Positions 1-11,052 are shown, counted from the stretch's first letter. The stretch: DNA of 64,000 nucleotides from Chionoecetes opilio (GCA_016584305.1 JACEEZ010020031.1:62001-126000), one strand, 5' to 3'. Translations and numbers: made by a program. The notes: generated from the sequence alone by a model not told the origin.

Positions 1-263
1 AGATGCCGGAAATAAGGTTGTGGCATTGTTCACTGAAAATGAGCAAATTAATAAATAAACAAAATAGATAAATGGCTCATTTCACTGTACATGGTAAATG
101 TATACATTCTGTGGGACTGCTTAGTTCAACACTGTGTGTTGCTAACTTTTTCTTTAAGTTAGAGGCTGTGGCTCTTACAGCATTGTTTTGGTTGCTCTAT
201 TTTCCATGAAATATACTAACCTCTATTGTAAATCAGAACTTATGACTTGTGGGACCATCTTGG
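1..263. other. non-coding flank, nothing recognised
   Basis: AT-rich sequence left of the first microsatellite. It should be intron or 3' flank of the Rab-like gene, whose remaining exons lie off the left edge, but no exon can be defined here. Confidence 0.5.
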
Positions 264-267
264 CACG

Positions 268-292
268 ACATACATACATACATACATACAGA

Positions 293-385
<93 letters not shown>

Positions 386-390
386 TTATA

Positions 391-461
<71 letters not shown>
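268..461. repeat. compound microsatellite (CATA)n-(GA)n-(TA)n-(CA)n
   Basis: Runs of CATA, GA, GACA, a long TA tract with TATT interruptions, then CA. The Ile-Tyr-rich reading frames here are only the translation of this repeat. Confidence 0.95.
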
Positions 462-607
462 GAGTGCAATATTACCTATCTAAAACTATTATCAAACATT
501 GCAAAAAAACAACTTTTCAAGGTGCAAACAATCCATCTTTCAATGGTCTTTCCTCTGTAACATCTAACAGAGCACACAAGAGTAGATGTCTCCATACAAT
601 AACATAC

Positions 608-849
608 CAAAAGTGTTCCATGTCAGCGTCCGTCACTTGTATTTGGCTCTTGAGGTCGTACTTGTTGCCGCAGAGGAAAATCTTGGCATTCTCAGCGTAG
701 GTCACAATGTCCAGGAGGTGTTGAGACAGAATGTTGAAGGAGTCGGGATTGTCCATGGCAAAGACCAGAATGGCCGCCTCGGCAAACTTATAATAGGAGG
801 ACGTGATGCTGGCCACCCGCTCCATGCCACCAGTGTCCCAGAGCTGGAG
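608..849 (-). CDS. Rab-like small GTPase, coding exon 2 (gene partial)
   Basis: Second coding exon, residues 61-140. It begins after the acceptor TTCCCAG at 850-856 and ends before the donor GTATGT at 602-607, leaving phase 2. It carries the G3 motif as WDTGG (D65) followed by Met69-Glu70, and the G4 motif NKYD at 122-125 inside LCGNKYDL. Normal Rabs read WDTAGQE, so the catalytic glutamine is replaced by methionine. The G5 region and any C-terminal prenylation cysteines would be in later exons left of the window. The acceptor pyrimidine tract is made of the octamer tail of a CR1-like LINE that abuts the exon. Confidence 0.85.
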
Positions 850-854
850 CTGGG

Positions 855-1080
855 AACATAAGAACATAAGAAAATAAGGAAGCTACAAGAGGCCGTGAGA
901 CCCACACGAGGTAATTCCTGTTACTTAACACTACCTACATCCACCTTTCATCCCCATCCATGAATTTATCTAGACTCCCTTTAATGGCTCTCTCTAATGA
1001 CTCCGCAATAACTACCTGTCTACTGAGTCCATTCCAATCATTTACCACCTTATTTGGGAAAGCAACACCCACCATCACTG
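855..1080 (-). mobile_element. CR1-like LINE 3' end (5'-truncated)
   Basis: On the minus strand this encodes the end of a non-LTR reverse transcriptase ([15 protein letters not shown], then FMDGDERWM and a stop), followed by the 3' UTR and a tail of TTATGTTC octamers next to Rab exon 2. The WN-L--VV motif near the C-terminus and an octamer tail are typical of CR1/L2-type LINEs. Further copies are at 10273, 12821, 15217 and 44226. Confidence 0.8.
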
Positions 1081-1245
1081 TCAGTCTTCCATGTCACTTA
1101 GTCCATTATCAAAGATTATATTATAAGATACTGGAAATTAACAATAGCTGAGAGAGAGAAAAAAAAAATAGATAAAGAGAGAAGAAAGACTGACAGAGAA
1201 AGAAAAGAAACTGTCTGAATATTTTGCATTAGATTCATAAATGTC

Positions 1246-3765
1246 TTGGAACATCAGCCTAAAATTTGTTTACTCTTGGTGGATGAAATGAACCAGAGTC
1301 TGTGGAAGACAATAGATGGAATAGCTAGGAAGAGGATAGGTAAAGTGAAGCAAAGGAGCCGGGGAAAAAAGTGCAATAGGTGGTGGAATAGTGAGATTAA
1401 GAGGGCGAGGAAGGAAAGAAAGGAGCAGAACAGGGCACGAAAGAGACTCCAAAAGGAAGTAGATGGAGATAGAGGAAGGTTAGAATATGAGGAGGCATGG
1501 GATAGGTATAAGAAAAAACAGAGAGAAGTAAAAGCGCTTATTAGGAAGGCTAGGGCAAACATGGAGAGGGAAATTGTAGAGGAACTAAGGGAGAAGGGTG
1601 AGGAAGGGGGTAGGGATTGGTATACTTTTCTTAGAGGAGAGGAAGACAGGGAGCAACCGTGCGTAGATGAAATTTTAGTGGGAGACGAAGTGGTGAAAGG
1701 ACCTGAGAGTATTAAGAGGGAGATCAAGAAGTTTTGGGAGGAGGTGGGGGGCATGACTGAGCAGGTAGAATTAGGTGAAGTAAATATAGGAAGTAAAAGG
1801 AAGATAGATGAGGGAATGGATGAACATTTCAGTAAGGAAGAAATAAGGAGTTACTTAAAAAAGCTGAAAAATAGGAAAGCAGCAGGCAGGGATGGTATAC
1901 CAAACGAATTGTATAAAGAAGGTGGTGAGGGTATGGTGGATGGGTTGTATAGGCTTTTTAGGCAGATTTGGCAGGATAAGAGAGTCCCAAGGAAATGGAA
2001 TGAGGGTAGGGTTACTCTATTACACAAGGGAGGTCACAAAAGTAGAAAGCTCTTGAAAAATTATCGACCAATAGCAGTAATGGATACGGTGGGAAAGATA
2101 TTCAGTGGGTTACTAAATGGTAGGATTAGTGAATGTTGTGAGAGAAATAGAGTAATGGGGGAGGAACAGAATGGCTTTCGCAGGGATAGGAGAGGTGAGG
2201 ACAACATGTTCGTAGTTAGTTCAGTGATAGAAAAATGAATAGGATGGGTGGGAAGACATACCTTGCATTCCTTGACATTGAAAAGGCTTATGATAGGGTC
2301 AATAGGGGTTTGCTTTGTAGACTACTGTCTAGAATTGGGATTAGTGACAGAATAGTCAGCATAATAGATAGTATGTATGAGGACACACGGGCAGTGTACA
2401 GGCTTGGGGACATAGAGACAGAGTGGGTAGGTAGTCGAAGAGGGGTTAGGCAGGGCTGCGTGTTATCACCGTTACTTTTTGGCTTATATACAGAGGAATT
2501 AGCAATTAGGTTGAGAAATTCGGGCTATGGGATAAGGGTTGGGGAGGAAAAGTTGAGCAGTTTACTATATGCTGACGACATAGTTGTCATGAGTGAGGAC
2601 AGTGGAGAACTTCAGGAGATGCTACATATAGTCGCACAGTATGGGAGGGATTTTGGGATGAAATTTAACAGTGAGAAAAGTCAGGTCCTGGTTATAAATG
2701 GAGAGGCAGCAGATGAGGGTAGGAGTTGGGAAATAGGAGACCTGAGGATAGGGCGCACCGAGTCATATAAATACCTAGGTATCACGGTAGATGGGAAGGG
2801 AGCAGATAGGACGAAACAGGATAAAATAGGAAAAGCAAATCAGTGGGTGGGAAGGCTTGGTAGTGTAGCAAGATGTAGGGCAAACAGGTATGAGGTAGTA
2901 AGAGGGTTGTGGAAAGGCATGGCAGTACCGAGCCTCATGTATGGGGCAGAGTGTATGAGGTGGACGGTAGGAGAGCTGGACAAGTTAGAGGTAGTACAGA
3001 ACAGGGTAGGTAGACTTGCACTAGAGGCAAACAGGTATGTAGCAGTGGAGGCGATCAGGGGAGAGGCAGGGTGGAGTACCTTTGCGGAGAGAATAGGAAA
3101 GTCAGTGCTTAATTACAAAATCAGGCTTAGAAAAATGGATGAAAACAGGTGGGCTCGAAAAGTTTATGAGTGGATAGGACAGAGTAGTAAATGGGATAGA
3201 TCAAGCAGACGGTGGGAGAGGAAGTGTGGGTTACAGGGTTTCACAGATAGGATACACCAGTCTAGTGAGGGAGTTAAAGCGAAAGATGAATGACCAAGTT
3301 CAGAGGCAGGGCAGGGAGATGTGGAGACAGAGGATGGAGGGTAAGAGTTCTCTGAATTGGTACAAGGGGAAGACCACACCAAAGTGTGAGGTCTTTTATG
3401 ATGGTAGCTTGGGGAGTGGTTTATTATTTAAAGCAAGGACAAAATCTCTGGAGGTCAATAGTAGAACATATAGATGGGCAAACGAAGGAAGCAAGATATG
3501 TCAAATGTGTATGGGTAGACTAGATGAAACTGTAGATCACCTGGTATTAATGTGTCCAAGGTATGATGAGGAAAGAGAGCGGCTTATAGCAATAGTGGCA
3601 CGGGAGGTAGGCGTGGATCAGTGGGATAGAGTGGCAGAGGGGAACATAGATGGGATAATGGAATTTCTTTTAGGTTTGAGTAGGGTACAGGACACCAATA
3701 GAAGAATCATTGAAGGGGTTAAAGTATTTCTAGAAAAGGCTTGGGTAAAAAGAGCAGAGAGTTAG
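1246..3765 (+). pseudogene. reverse transcriptase pseudogene of the LINE
   Basis: Three frames must be joined: 1246-2238, 2235-3293 and about 3226-3765. The first has the linker (WWNSEIKRARKE) and early RT motifs (NYRPIAVMDTVGKI). The second has FLDIEKAYDRV, GVRQGCVLSPLLF and the catalytic YADD (in LLYADDIVVMS). The third has a C-terminal zinc-knuckle-like CQMC-H-C pattern (ICQMCMGRLDETVDH). A frame change near 2235 and another between about 3226 and 3293 break the protein, so it cannot be autonomous as read. No start codon with good context is seen. Confidence 0.85.
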
Positions 3766-3873
3766 GGCCTAATCCTACAAGCCCTCAGGGAGCCAGCCGG
3801 AAAATAGGCTTTGAACTGCGACTGAAAACCGTGGTTTAGCTCCCCACCTAGAAAGAAGAAGAAGAAGAAGAAG
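1246..3873 (+). mobile_element. non-LTR retrotransposon, 5'-truncated and frameshifted
   Basis: LINE inserted in the first Rab-like intron, in the opposite orientation to the gene. The endonuclease part is missing. The sequence starts in the linker before the reverse transcriptase and ends after a 3' UTR in a GAA-repeat tail at about 3851-3873. The GAA tail differs from the octamer tail of the CR1 fragments, so this is a second LINE lineage. The clade cannot be fixed by eye. Confidence 0.85.
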
Positions 3874-3941
3874 ACTCCTATATAGTACCAGAGCAGCTTT
3901 GTATGAACCTTTAATTCATGGCAGCTTACAACAATACACAC

Positions 3942-4121
3942 CTTGACTTCCTTGTCTCCTGTCCGGTAGACCTTCTCGTAGTGGTCCAGGCCGAGGGTGG
4001 ATCGCCTGTCCGTGGCCGTCACAAAGGTGTTGGTGGCATAGCGTCGGAACAGAGAACTTTTTCCTACGCCGTATTCTCCACATAGAATTATCTTCTGCTC
4101 AGGAACCTTGACACTTGCCAT
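3942..4121 (-). CDS. Rab-like small GTPase, coding exon 1
   Basis: Exon of 60 codons from the ATG at 4121 to the donor AAG|GTGTGT at 3940-3941, phase 0. It starts MASVKVPEQKIILCGEYGVG and carries a complete P-loop GEYGVGKS (residues 15-22). The switch I region reads STLGLDHYEKVY, with Thr42 in the usual magnesium-binding position. Joined to exon 2, the junction reads EVK|LQLWDT, which matches Rab family spacing. Small GTPases of this family bind GTP and direct membrane traffic. The particular Rab cannot be named, because switch I (TLGLDHY) and switch II (GGME) depart from the standard Rab consensus. The gene is incomplete at its 3' end. Confidence 0.85.
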
Positions 4122-4760
4122 TGTTTACTCTGAAAACTACAGCAAAGAAACACGGGTAAAGGCTTACTGAATGTATATATTGGGTACTGTAATATTAAGA
4201 TCAAGAACTGGAACTGTCACCGATATCCCGCCGACATGAAAAATTGGAACACTCGCCGACGTCGAGCGAGAACTCCTATCGGCGACAGTTCCAGGTACTT
4301 CAGATATTATGAAACACACCACAGTTCGCGGGCACTACCATGTTGCTGCACTTACTGTATGTGAGGGTGGCGATCTATCCCTGTTGCCGAGTGTTACATG
4401 ATTACGTGGGCATGACGGAGCAGGGGGCTCGGGCATCAATCCCTGGCACTCCTGATAACCATGGCAGGCTGGGCAGCGGGCAGCGACCACCTCCCGCCCC
4501 TCCAGTCACCCCGCAACGCCTGGCAAGGGTCCAAGTAGTGCTGTAGTGTGCTGGTCAGTGCTTGTAGCCACACCTGCCAGTCCACGGCAAAATTGTTGAC
4601 TTCAATCAGCTGAGGCCGCCATAGAGACTCACCTTGGTGCTAGAGTGTCTGTAGCGCGTCATGAGGGGGAGTGTAGCCATCTTGCCACACCTATGCCAGG
4701 CCACCCGTGTTATATTATTGTTATCACTGTTATCACAGTTATATCCTTTTTCCTTCTAGT
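4122..4760. other. 5' flank of the Rab-like gene
   Basis: This region should hold the promoter and 5' UTR of the minus-strand Rab-like gene. No TATA box or initiator can be called with confidence. Apart from the inverted repeat at 4208-4294 nothing else is recognised. Confidence 0.4.
4208..4294. repeat. short inverted repeat upstream of Rab-like gene
   Basis: Arms 4208-4225 and 4277-4294 pair over 18 bp with one mismatch (CTGGAACTGTC at the outer end). It lies about 90 bp upstream of the Rab-like start codon. Confidence 0.7.
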
Positions 4761-5548
4761 TTTCTTCTCCTTTGAAAACAATATGAATATGCACAATATG
4801 TTAATCTAGGAAAAGATGGATTTGCTGTGATGTACCGTAGCTATTGTTGCACCTTCAAGCGACAGTACAACTTGGATTCGACAGACCTACAACACAAGAC
4901 CAACCGCCAACACCAGCTGTAGGATACACCAGCAGCTGCAAGCCTGCAACTCAAACAGTCTCCTGCACTGAATTAAGGAAGAGAGAGCTGTCTGGTAGCA
5001 GGAGAGATCCATCTCAGATACGTCGATGACTGATAGCAGCGCTGCACCCATTATAATCGAGGCCACTGAGATGACAAGGCCTGATACATCGCCCGTGACG
5101 TCACACCATCTAGATACCACCCACTCCGCTCCCCGTACAAGTTTACCTACCTAATATAATGTGTATCAGTATAAAAGATATACTGTTATCTTCGGAAATA
5201 TTTGTTCTATAATATTATCAAATGAAAAATCGTAAAACACATAAAAGAAATGCCATTATGAGACTTTCAAGAAATATGCATTAACTTAAACTCTTCGCCA
5301 TTTAATATTTTGCTCGAAAACTTTTTACATGGAGAATATCAATAAAAGCGGAATTTAATTAGCTTTCCATTGATATATTTCGTTTAGTCATAAATGAATT
5401 AGCAGCATGCATAAATTAGCGTTAACTAAATATTAAAAATCATGAACTCTGGTATTTTCCTACCCAGTGGCGTACCGAGGGGGGGGGGCATGGCCGCATG
5501 CCCCCCCCCCTTTGGCAAAGAATAAATTATAATAAATTATATATTTAT

Positions 5549-5603
<55 letters not shown>

Positions 5604-5901
5604 GTATATATATATATATATTATGTATATATTATGTATATATTAATATATATATTATATATAAATATATGTATAATAAATATATAATTTATTATAATAT
5701 ATATATATATATATGTATAATAAATATATAATTTATTATAATATATATATATATATGATGTATAATAAATATATAATTATTATAATATATATATATATTA
5801 TAATAATATATATTTATATATAATATATATATATATATGATAATAATATATAATATATAATATATATATAAATATAATTATATAATTATTATATTAATTA
5901 T

Positions 5902-5934
<33 letters not shown>

Positions 5935-7572
5935 ATATATATATTTATATATATATATAGTATATAAATATATAATTTATTATAATATATAATATATATA
6001 TTATTATATATTATATAATATATAATTATTATAATATAATATATATATATTATTATTATAATATATATATATATATATAATTTATTATAATATATATATA
6101 TATATAATTTATTATAATATATATATATATATATAATTTATTATAATATATATATATATATCTATATATATATATATATATATGTAGTATATATATTGGC
6201 CCCCCCTTTTCAATTTTCTGGGTACGCCACTGTTCCTACCTAATATATGTTTATCAGTATAAAAGATATAATGTTATCTTTGGAAATGTTTGTTCTATAA
6301 TATTATCAAATAAAAAACCGTAAAACACACTAAAGAAATGCCATTATGAGACTTTCAAGAAATATGCATTAACTTAAACTCTTCGCCATTTAATATTTTG
6401 CGGAAAAACCTTTTACATGGAGAATATCAATAGAAGCGGAATTGCATTAGCTTTCCATTGATATATTTTGTTTTCTGGTAAATGAATTAAAACCATACAT
6501 AAATTAGCGTTAACTAAATAAATAACCTCATCAATCGGGAAAAATTACCCGATTTCATGATGTTGTTTATTTAGTTAACGCTACTTTATGCATGCTGCTA
6601 ATTCATTTATCAGAAAAGGAAATATATCAATGGAAAGCTAATTAAATTCCTCTTCTATTGATATTCTCCATGTAAAAAGTTTTTCCGCAAAATATTAAAT
6701 GGCGAAGAGTTTAAGTTAATGCTTATTTCTTGAAAGTCTCATAATGGCATTTCTTTAGTGTGTTTTACGGTTTTTTATTGGATAATATTATAGAACAAAC
6801 ATTTCCAAAGGTAACAGTATATATTTTATACTGATAAACATATATTAGGTAGGAAATTACCCGATTTCATGATTTTTAATATTTAGTTACGCTAATTTAT
6901 GCATGCTGCTAATTCATTTATGACTAAACGAAATATATCAATGGAAAGCTAATTAAATTCCGCTTCTATTGATATTCTCCATGTAAGAAGTTTTTGAGCA
7001 AAATAATAAATGGCGAAGAGTTTAAGTTAATGCATATTTCTTGAAAGTCTCATAATGGCATTTCTTTTGTGTGTTTTACGTTTTTTTATTTGATATTATA
7101 GAACAAACATTTCCGAAGATAACAGTATATCTTTTATATTGATAAACATTATATTAGGTAGGTAAACTTGTACGGGGAGCGGAGCGGGTGGGATCTAGAT
7201 GGTGTGACGTCACGGGCGATGTATCAGGCCTTGTCATCTCGGTGGCCTCGATTATAATGGGTGCAGCGTTGCTATGACCTACCTTTGAACCTTTGAAGTA
7301 TTTCGTCAGTCATCGACGTATCTGAGATGGATCTCCCCTGCTACCAGACAGCTCTCTCTCCTCCTTAATTCAGTGCAGGAGACTGTTTGAGTTGCAGCTG
7401 CTGGTGTATCCTACAGCTGGTGTTGGCGGTTGGTCTTGTGTTGTAGGTCTGTCGAATCCAAGTTGTACTGTCGCTTGAAGGTGCAACAATAGCTACGGTA
7501 CATCACAGCAAATCCATCTTTTCCTAGATTAACATGTTGTGCATATTCATATTGTTTTCAAAGGAGAAGAAA
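4761..7572. repeat. large nested palindrome (fold-back element I)
   Basis: The left arm (4761 to about 5456) is repeated in reverse at the right (about 6853 to 7572). The outer parts match from TTTCTTCTCCTTTG inward. The inner 300-bp unit, beginning CCTACCTAATATA, occurs four times: forward at about 5150 and 6236, reversed ending at about 6852 and 7160. The arrangement is arm, H, H, centre, H', H', arm, with the centre near 6540 (GGGAAAAATTACCCG). The left arm is interrupted by the hAT-like element at 5465-6232, and the right arm has an extra stretch of about 30 bp near 7280. No transposase is encoded. Confidence 0.85.
5465..6232. mobile_element. non-autonomous hAT-like element, AT-rich
   Basis: Terminal inverted repeats CAGTGGCGTACC and GGTACGCCACTG enclose about 770 bp of almost pure AT repeats. 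An exact 8-bp target duplication TTCCTACC flanks it (5457-5464 and 6233-6240). The 8-bp duplication and CAGNG end fit the hAT superfamily. A related copy is at 32007-32399. Confidence 0.9.
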
Positions 7573-8184
7573 TCTCGGTGGCCTCGTTATAATCCCTTCC
7601 TCTATCTCACGGCACGCCACTATCATTCTCTGCCTGCCCGCTTTTTGTAAGTTCATCACACAAACACTGTACACATTTTATGGTAAGTGGAGATAAATGA
7701 AACACATGCCAAAGTCGCGCCACCTTCACGGTAACGACACAATTTTCTCCGATAAATTCTCGCAACACTTGCACTCTATGTAGCCTAATGTTTTTCTTTG
7801 CACTCTTTATGTAATTTGTTTTCTTTAAGGAGGCATCATCCTTATTTCCGTAAGCATCATCTTTTCTTATCCTCACCAAAAAGGTTGCCATAAGCAGAAG
7901 CCTCATCAAATTTATGTGACGTTGTATGGGAAAATCTCACCCTCAATATTGAAAAATAAAGAAAAATGTTACTTCGCAGACCGATACAGAAAGACTAAAC
8001 CACCTAAACAGACTGCGTTGTCTCGATAATGAACTCCCTGTCATAGCATAGCAAGTAAGAGTCAGTCCTCAGTATCCAGAGTCTGGATAACGAAAGGGTT
8101 GCCATTGGGTAGCCTGGCAGAAAACATAATAAAGTGTCACCCGATCGCTACATTACTGGCATGAAGCACCAATGTTGTCACGCC
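7573..8184. other. spacer between the two palindromes
   Basis: Unique sequence between fold-back elements I and II. It has a 100-codon minus-strand frame (7607-7909) with no recognisable motif or splice context, so no gene is called. Confidence 0.5.
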
Positions 8185-9205
8185 CATAATAGGTGTCTTG
8201 CACGTGACGTCACAGCCCTTGTTGTGGCTGCGACAGGTGCGGGAGATGCGAGCTGGAGGACCAACAAACTCCACTTGCCGCCCGTGTTTGCCAGCTTATG
8301 GTACTTTTCCCCTACCAAATATATGTTTATCAGTATAAAAGATATACTGTTATCTTCGGAAATGCTTGTTCTATAATATTATCAAATAAAAAACCGTAAA
8401 ACACACTAAAGAAAGGCCATTATGAGACACTCAAGAAATATGCATGAACTTGATATTCACCAACTCCAGCTCCCATTTAATATTTTGCGAGCAAGCTTTT
8501 TACATGGACAATATCAATAGAAGCGGAATTTAATTAGCTTTCCATTGATATATTTAGTTATCTGATAAATGAATTAGAACCATGTATAAATTAGCGTTAA
8601 CTAAATAAATAACATCGTGAAATCGGGTAATTTTTCCCGATATATGGTTATTTATTTAGTTAACGCTAATTTATACATGGTTCTAATTAATTTATCAGAA
8701 AACGAAATATATCAATGGAAAGCTAATGCAATTCCGCTTCTATTGATATTCTCCATGTAAAATGTTTTCGAGCAAAATATTAAATGGGAGCTGGCATTGG
8801 TGGATATAAAGTTCATGCATATTTCTTGAGTCTCATAATGGCCTTTTTTTAGTGTGTTTTACGGTTTTTTATTTGATAATATTATAGAACAAACATTTCC
8901 GAAGACAACAGTATATCTTTTATACTGATAAACATATATTTGGTAGGGGAAAAGTACCATAAGCTGGCAAACACGGGCGGTGTGTGGGATGTCACTAGAA
9001 GGTTCCCGTGGTGTAACGGGAAGCACAGCCGCCCGGCAAGCGGAAGGTCCCGGGTTCGATTCCCGAGCGGTGCAACCTTTATTGGTGAGACCCCCTACTC
9101 TAACACGCGGCAAGTGGAGTTTGTTGGTCCTCCAGCTCGCTCCGACGGGCGGCATTTGGCTTGAAGACGCTAGATCGTGACGTCAGTGCAAGACACCTAT
9201 AGGTT
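8185..9205. repeat. palindromic fold-back element II
   Basis: A second palindrome centred near 8635. Inner arms are the same 300-bp unit as in element I (about 8310-8620 and 8645-8945). Outer arms share GAGGACCAACAAACTCCACT near 8253, reversed near 9112-9140, and both contain TGACGTCA near the outer end. The right outer arm carries about 120 bp absent from the left arm (about 8988-9108), including a tRNA-like sequence. Confidence 0.8.
8988..9108 (+). mobile_element. tRNA-derived insertion (SINE-like) in a palindrome arm
   Basis: Comparison with the intact left arm shows this stretch as an insertion. It holds box-A-like GTGGTGTAACGGG and box-B-like GGGTTCGATTCCC sequences and a stem CCGC/GCGG around a 7-nt loop CCGGCAA. 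The acceptor stem pairs poorly (only GGTT with AACC), so it is read as a degenerate tRNA-derived SINE head and not as a functional tRNA. Confidence 0.6.
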
Positions 9206-9310
9206 ACCGCTCGTCGCATTGCCTCAACACCCCACTACAAACACCATCTTTTCGAACAATGGGTAATGATTAATTTCAACTATTATTTTTGTTTAACTTT
9301 AAGCTTTCAA

Positions 9311-9334
9311 TCTATAATAATATAAGCGAAAGTG

Positions 9335-9375
<41 letters not shown>

Positions 9376-10150
9376 GTCCGCGATAGGTGCCGCCCCCTGT
9401 GGCGGAATCCCATCATATGTCACAGTTTTGGAATCAGGTTGACCAGGGGAAGGTTTTAAGCCCACTTATAGGATAATCCGATCACTTTTTTTCTTCTTTT
9501 TTTTAGCAGCCTATTAGCGAGAACTGGGAAGAAAAAAGAGTGGGTTGTGAGAATTGAGGAAACCTTGATGTAGGGTGATGGGTAATAGGTGAGTGAATGG
9601 GTGGGGTGATGGGTAATGGGTGTGGGGTGATGGGTGAGTGAATGGGTGGGGGGTGATGGGTGATGGATGAGGGAATAGGTGGGGGGTGATGGGTAATGGG
9701 TGTGTGGTGATGGGTAATGGGTGGGGGGTGACGGGTAATGCGTGAGTGAATGGGTGGGGGGAATACATACATTTCAGGAAAGTTAGAGGGGGCTATCTGG
9801 AGAGTCTGTGTTTGGTGGGCCGAGGTGGTGGGTAATGGGTCTATCTGGAGAGTCTGTGTTTGGTGGGCCGAAGGCCCACCAAACACAGGTGGTGGGCCGA
9901 GGGCCCACCAATAGCCCTCCGCAGGAGCTAGCCAAAAAGTCCGCCCGGAGGGCGGCTTTGCTTTCAGGAAAGTTAGAAGGGGCTATGATGTGAATGGGTT
10001 AGCGTTAATACATACATTTCTACATCCATGATTTCAGGAAAGTTAGAAGGGGCTATCTGGAGAGTCTGTGTTTGGTGGGCCGAAGGCCCACCAATAGCCC
10101 TCCGCAGGAGCTAGTCAAAAAGGCCGCCCGGAGGGCGGCTTTGCGGCTAG
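9311..10150 (+). mobile_element. non-autonomous Helitron
   Basis: The 5' end is TCTATAATAATATAAGCG after an A (9310). The 3' end is CTAG followed by T (10151), with a perfect 7-bp hairpin GCCGCCC-GGA-GGGCGGC at 10123-10139, 7 bp before CTAG. A TC start, CTRR end, subterminal hairpin and insertion between A and T without duplication define Helitrons. No Rep/helicase is encoded in the 840 bp. The interior has a CTGT microsatellite, a degenerate GGGTGATGGGTAAT minisatellite (about 9560-9760) and several copies of a GGTGGGCC-GAA-GGCCCACC hairpin module. Confidence 0.8.
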
Positions 10151-10154
10151 TGGT

Positions 10155-10176
10155 CTATATATCTATATCTATATCT

Positions 10177-10207
<31 letters not shown>

Positions 10208-10220
10208 TATATATATATAC
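10155..10220. repeat. (TCTATA)n/(TA)n microsatellite
   Basis: Hexamer TATATC repeats grading into TA, immediately after the Helitron 3' end. Confidence 0.9.
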
Positions 10221-10272
10221 TTGATTAGCAGTCTCAGTAACACGACATAAATTGCCATAGTCAGCTAAGGGG

Positions 10273-10342
10273 TCCCAGGAACTACCACGTACGTGTAGGT
10301 CTCACGGCCTCTTGCAGCTTCCTTATTTTCTTATTTTCTTAT
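10273..10342 (+). mobile_element. CR1-like LINE 3' tail fragment
   Basis: Plus-strand copy of the CR1-like 3' end: GTAGGTCTCACGGCCTCTTG, then CTTCCTTATTTTCTTA units. Only the last 70 bp of the element remain. Confidence 0.75.
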
Positions 10343-10419
10343 ATCCCAACGCCTGCAATGTTCCTTTATTTTTGAAAAGGTTGTAGAGGATGCCTTTGTT
10401 TGATCTATAGAAGCTCCTG

Positions 10420-10421
<2 letters not shown>

Positions 10422-10500
<79 letters not shown>
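10422..10500. repeat. (CA)n microsatellite
   Basis: About 39 uninterrupted CA dinucleotides. Confidence 0.98.
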
Positions 10501-10502
<2 letters not shown>

Positions 10503-11050
10503 AATTATGCATAATTTTCGTAAATAGTGTTTCTATCAGTGTGCGATGGATGCTTGAGTTTGACGTTAAGTTAAAAAACATAAAAAAATGCCAGATATCA
10601 GAGCCAGAGTTGGGTATGAAAACCTCACTCACGTGTATCAGACCTTGTGTTGAATGATCTTGATAAAAATAAAGTTGTAGGATGCTACCATTCCTTAGCT
10701 ATTAGTTAACAGCAAAGCAATGCGATGTCCTTCACGATCGAATGATTGCCGATTTCCCTGTCCAGATCGGTATTTCATAAATGTCTCCCATTTATGTTCT
10801 TTTGACAATTTATGACTAGCAAAACAGACATTCAGGGTTTGACTCCCTAGTGGGGACGGTAAACAGGCGAAATATTAATAAAATAATGTGACTAATATAA
10901 TTATTACTCGTGTTGTAAGAGGATGGAATAAAACAATAGTCTCCCACAGCTTCTACAGTAAAATTATGTGTATACAATATATGTATGTATATATGTATGT
11001 ACTGTACGTATATATATAATTATGTATGTACTATATAACATTTATGAGTA

Positions 11051-11052
<2 letters not shown>
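10501..11052. other. intergenic, nothing recognised
   Basis: AT-rich unique sequence followed by short TATG repeats. No gene or element ends can be identified. Confidence 0.5.

Noticed and set aside
188..700. Open frames rich in Ile-Tyr across the TA microsatellite
   Set aside because: They are translations of TA/CA/GA repeats with no unique coding sequence.
1254..1754. Minus-strand Ser/Leu/Phe-rich ORF
   Set aside because: Antisense shadow of the purine-rich LINE coding strand.
9001..9079. Functional tRNA gene (GGC anticodon)
   Set aside because: Box A and B are present but the acceptor stem pairs over only about four bases, and comparison of palindrome arms shows a mobile insertion, so a tRNA-derived repeat fits better.
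9503..9886. Pro/His/Thr-rich minus-strand ORF
   Set aside because: It is the translation of a degenerate GGGTGATGG minisatellite inside the Helitron.
9866..9892. Rho-independent terminator-like hairpin GGTGGGCC-GAA-GGCCCACC
   Set aside because: The genome is eukaryotic and the hairpin is a repeated internal module of the Helitron.
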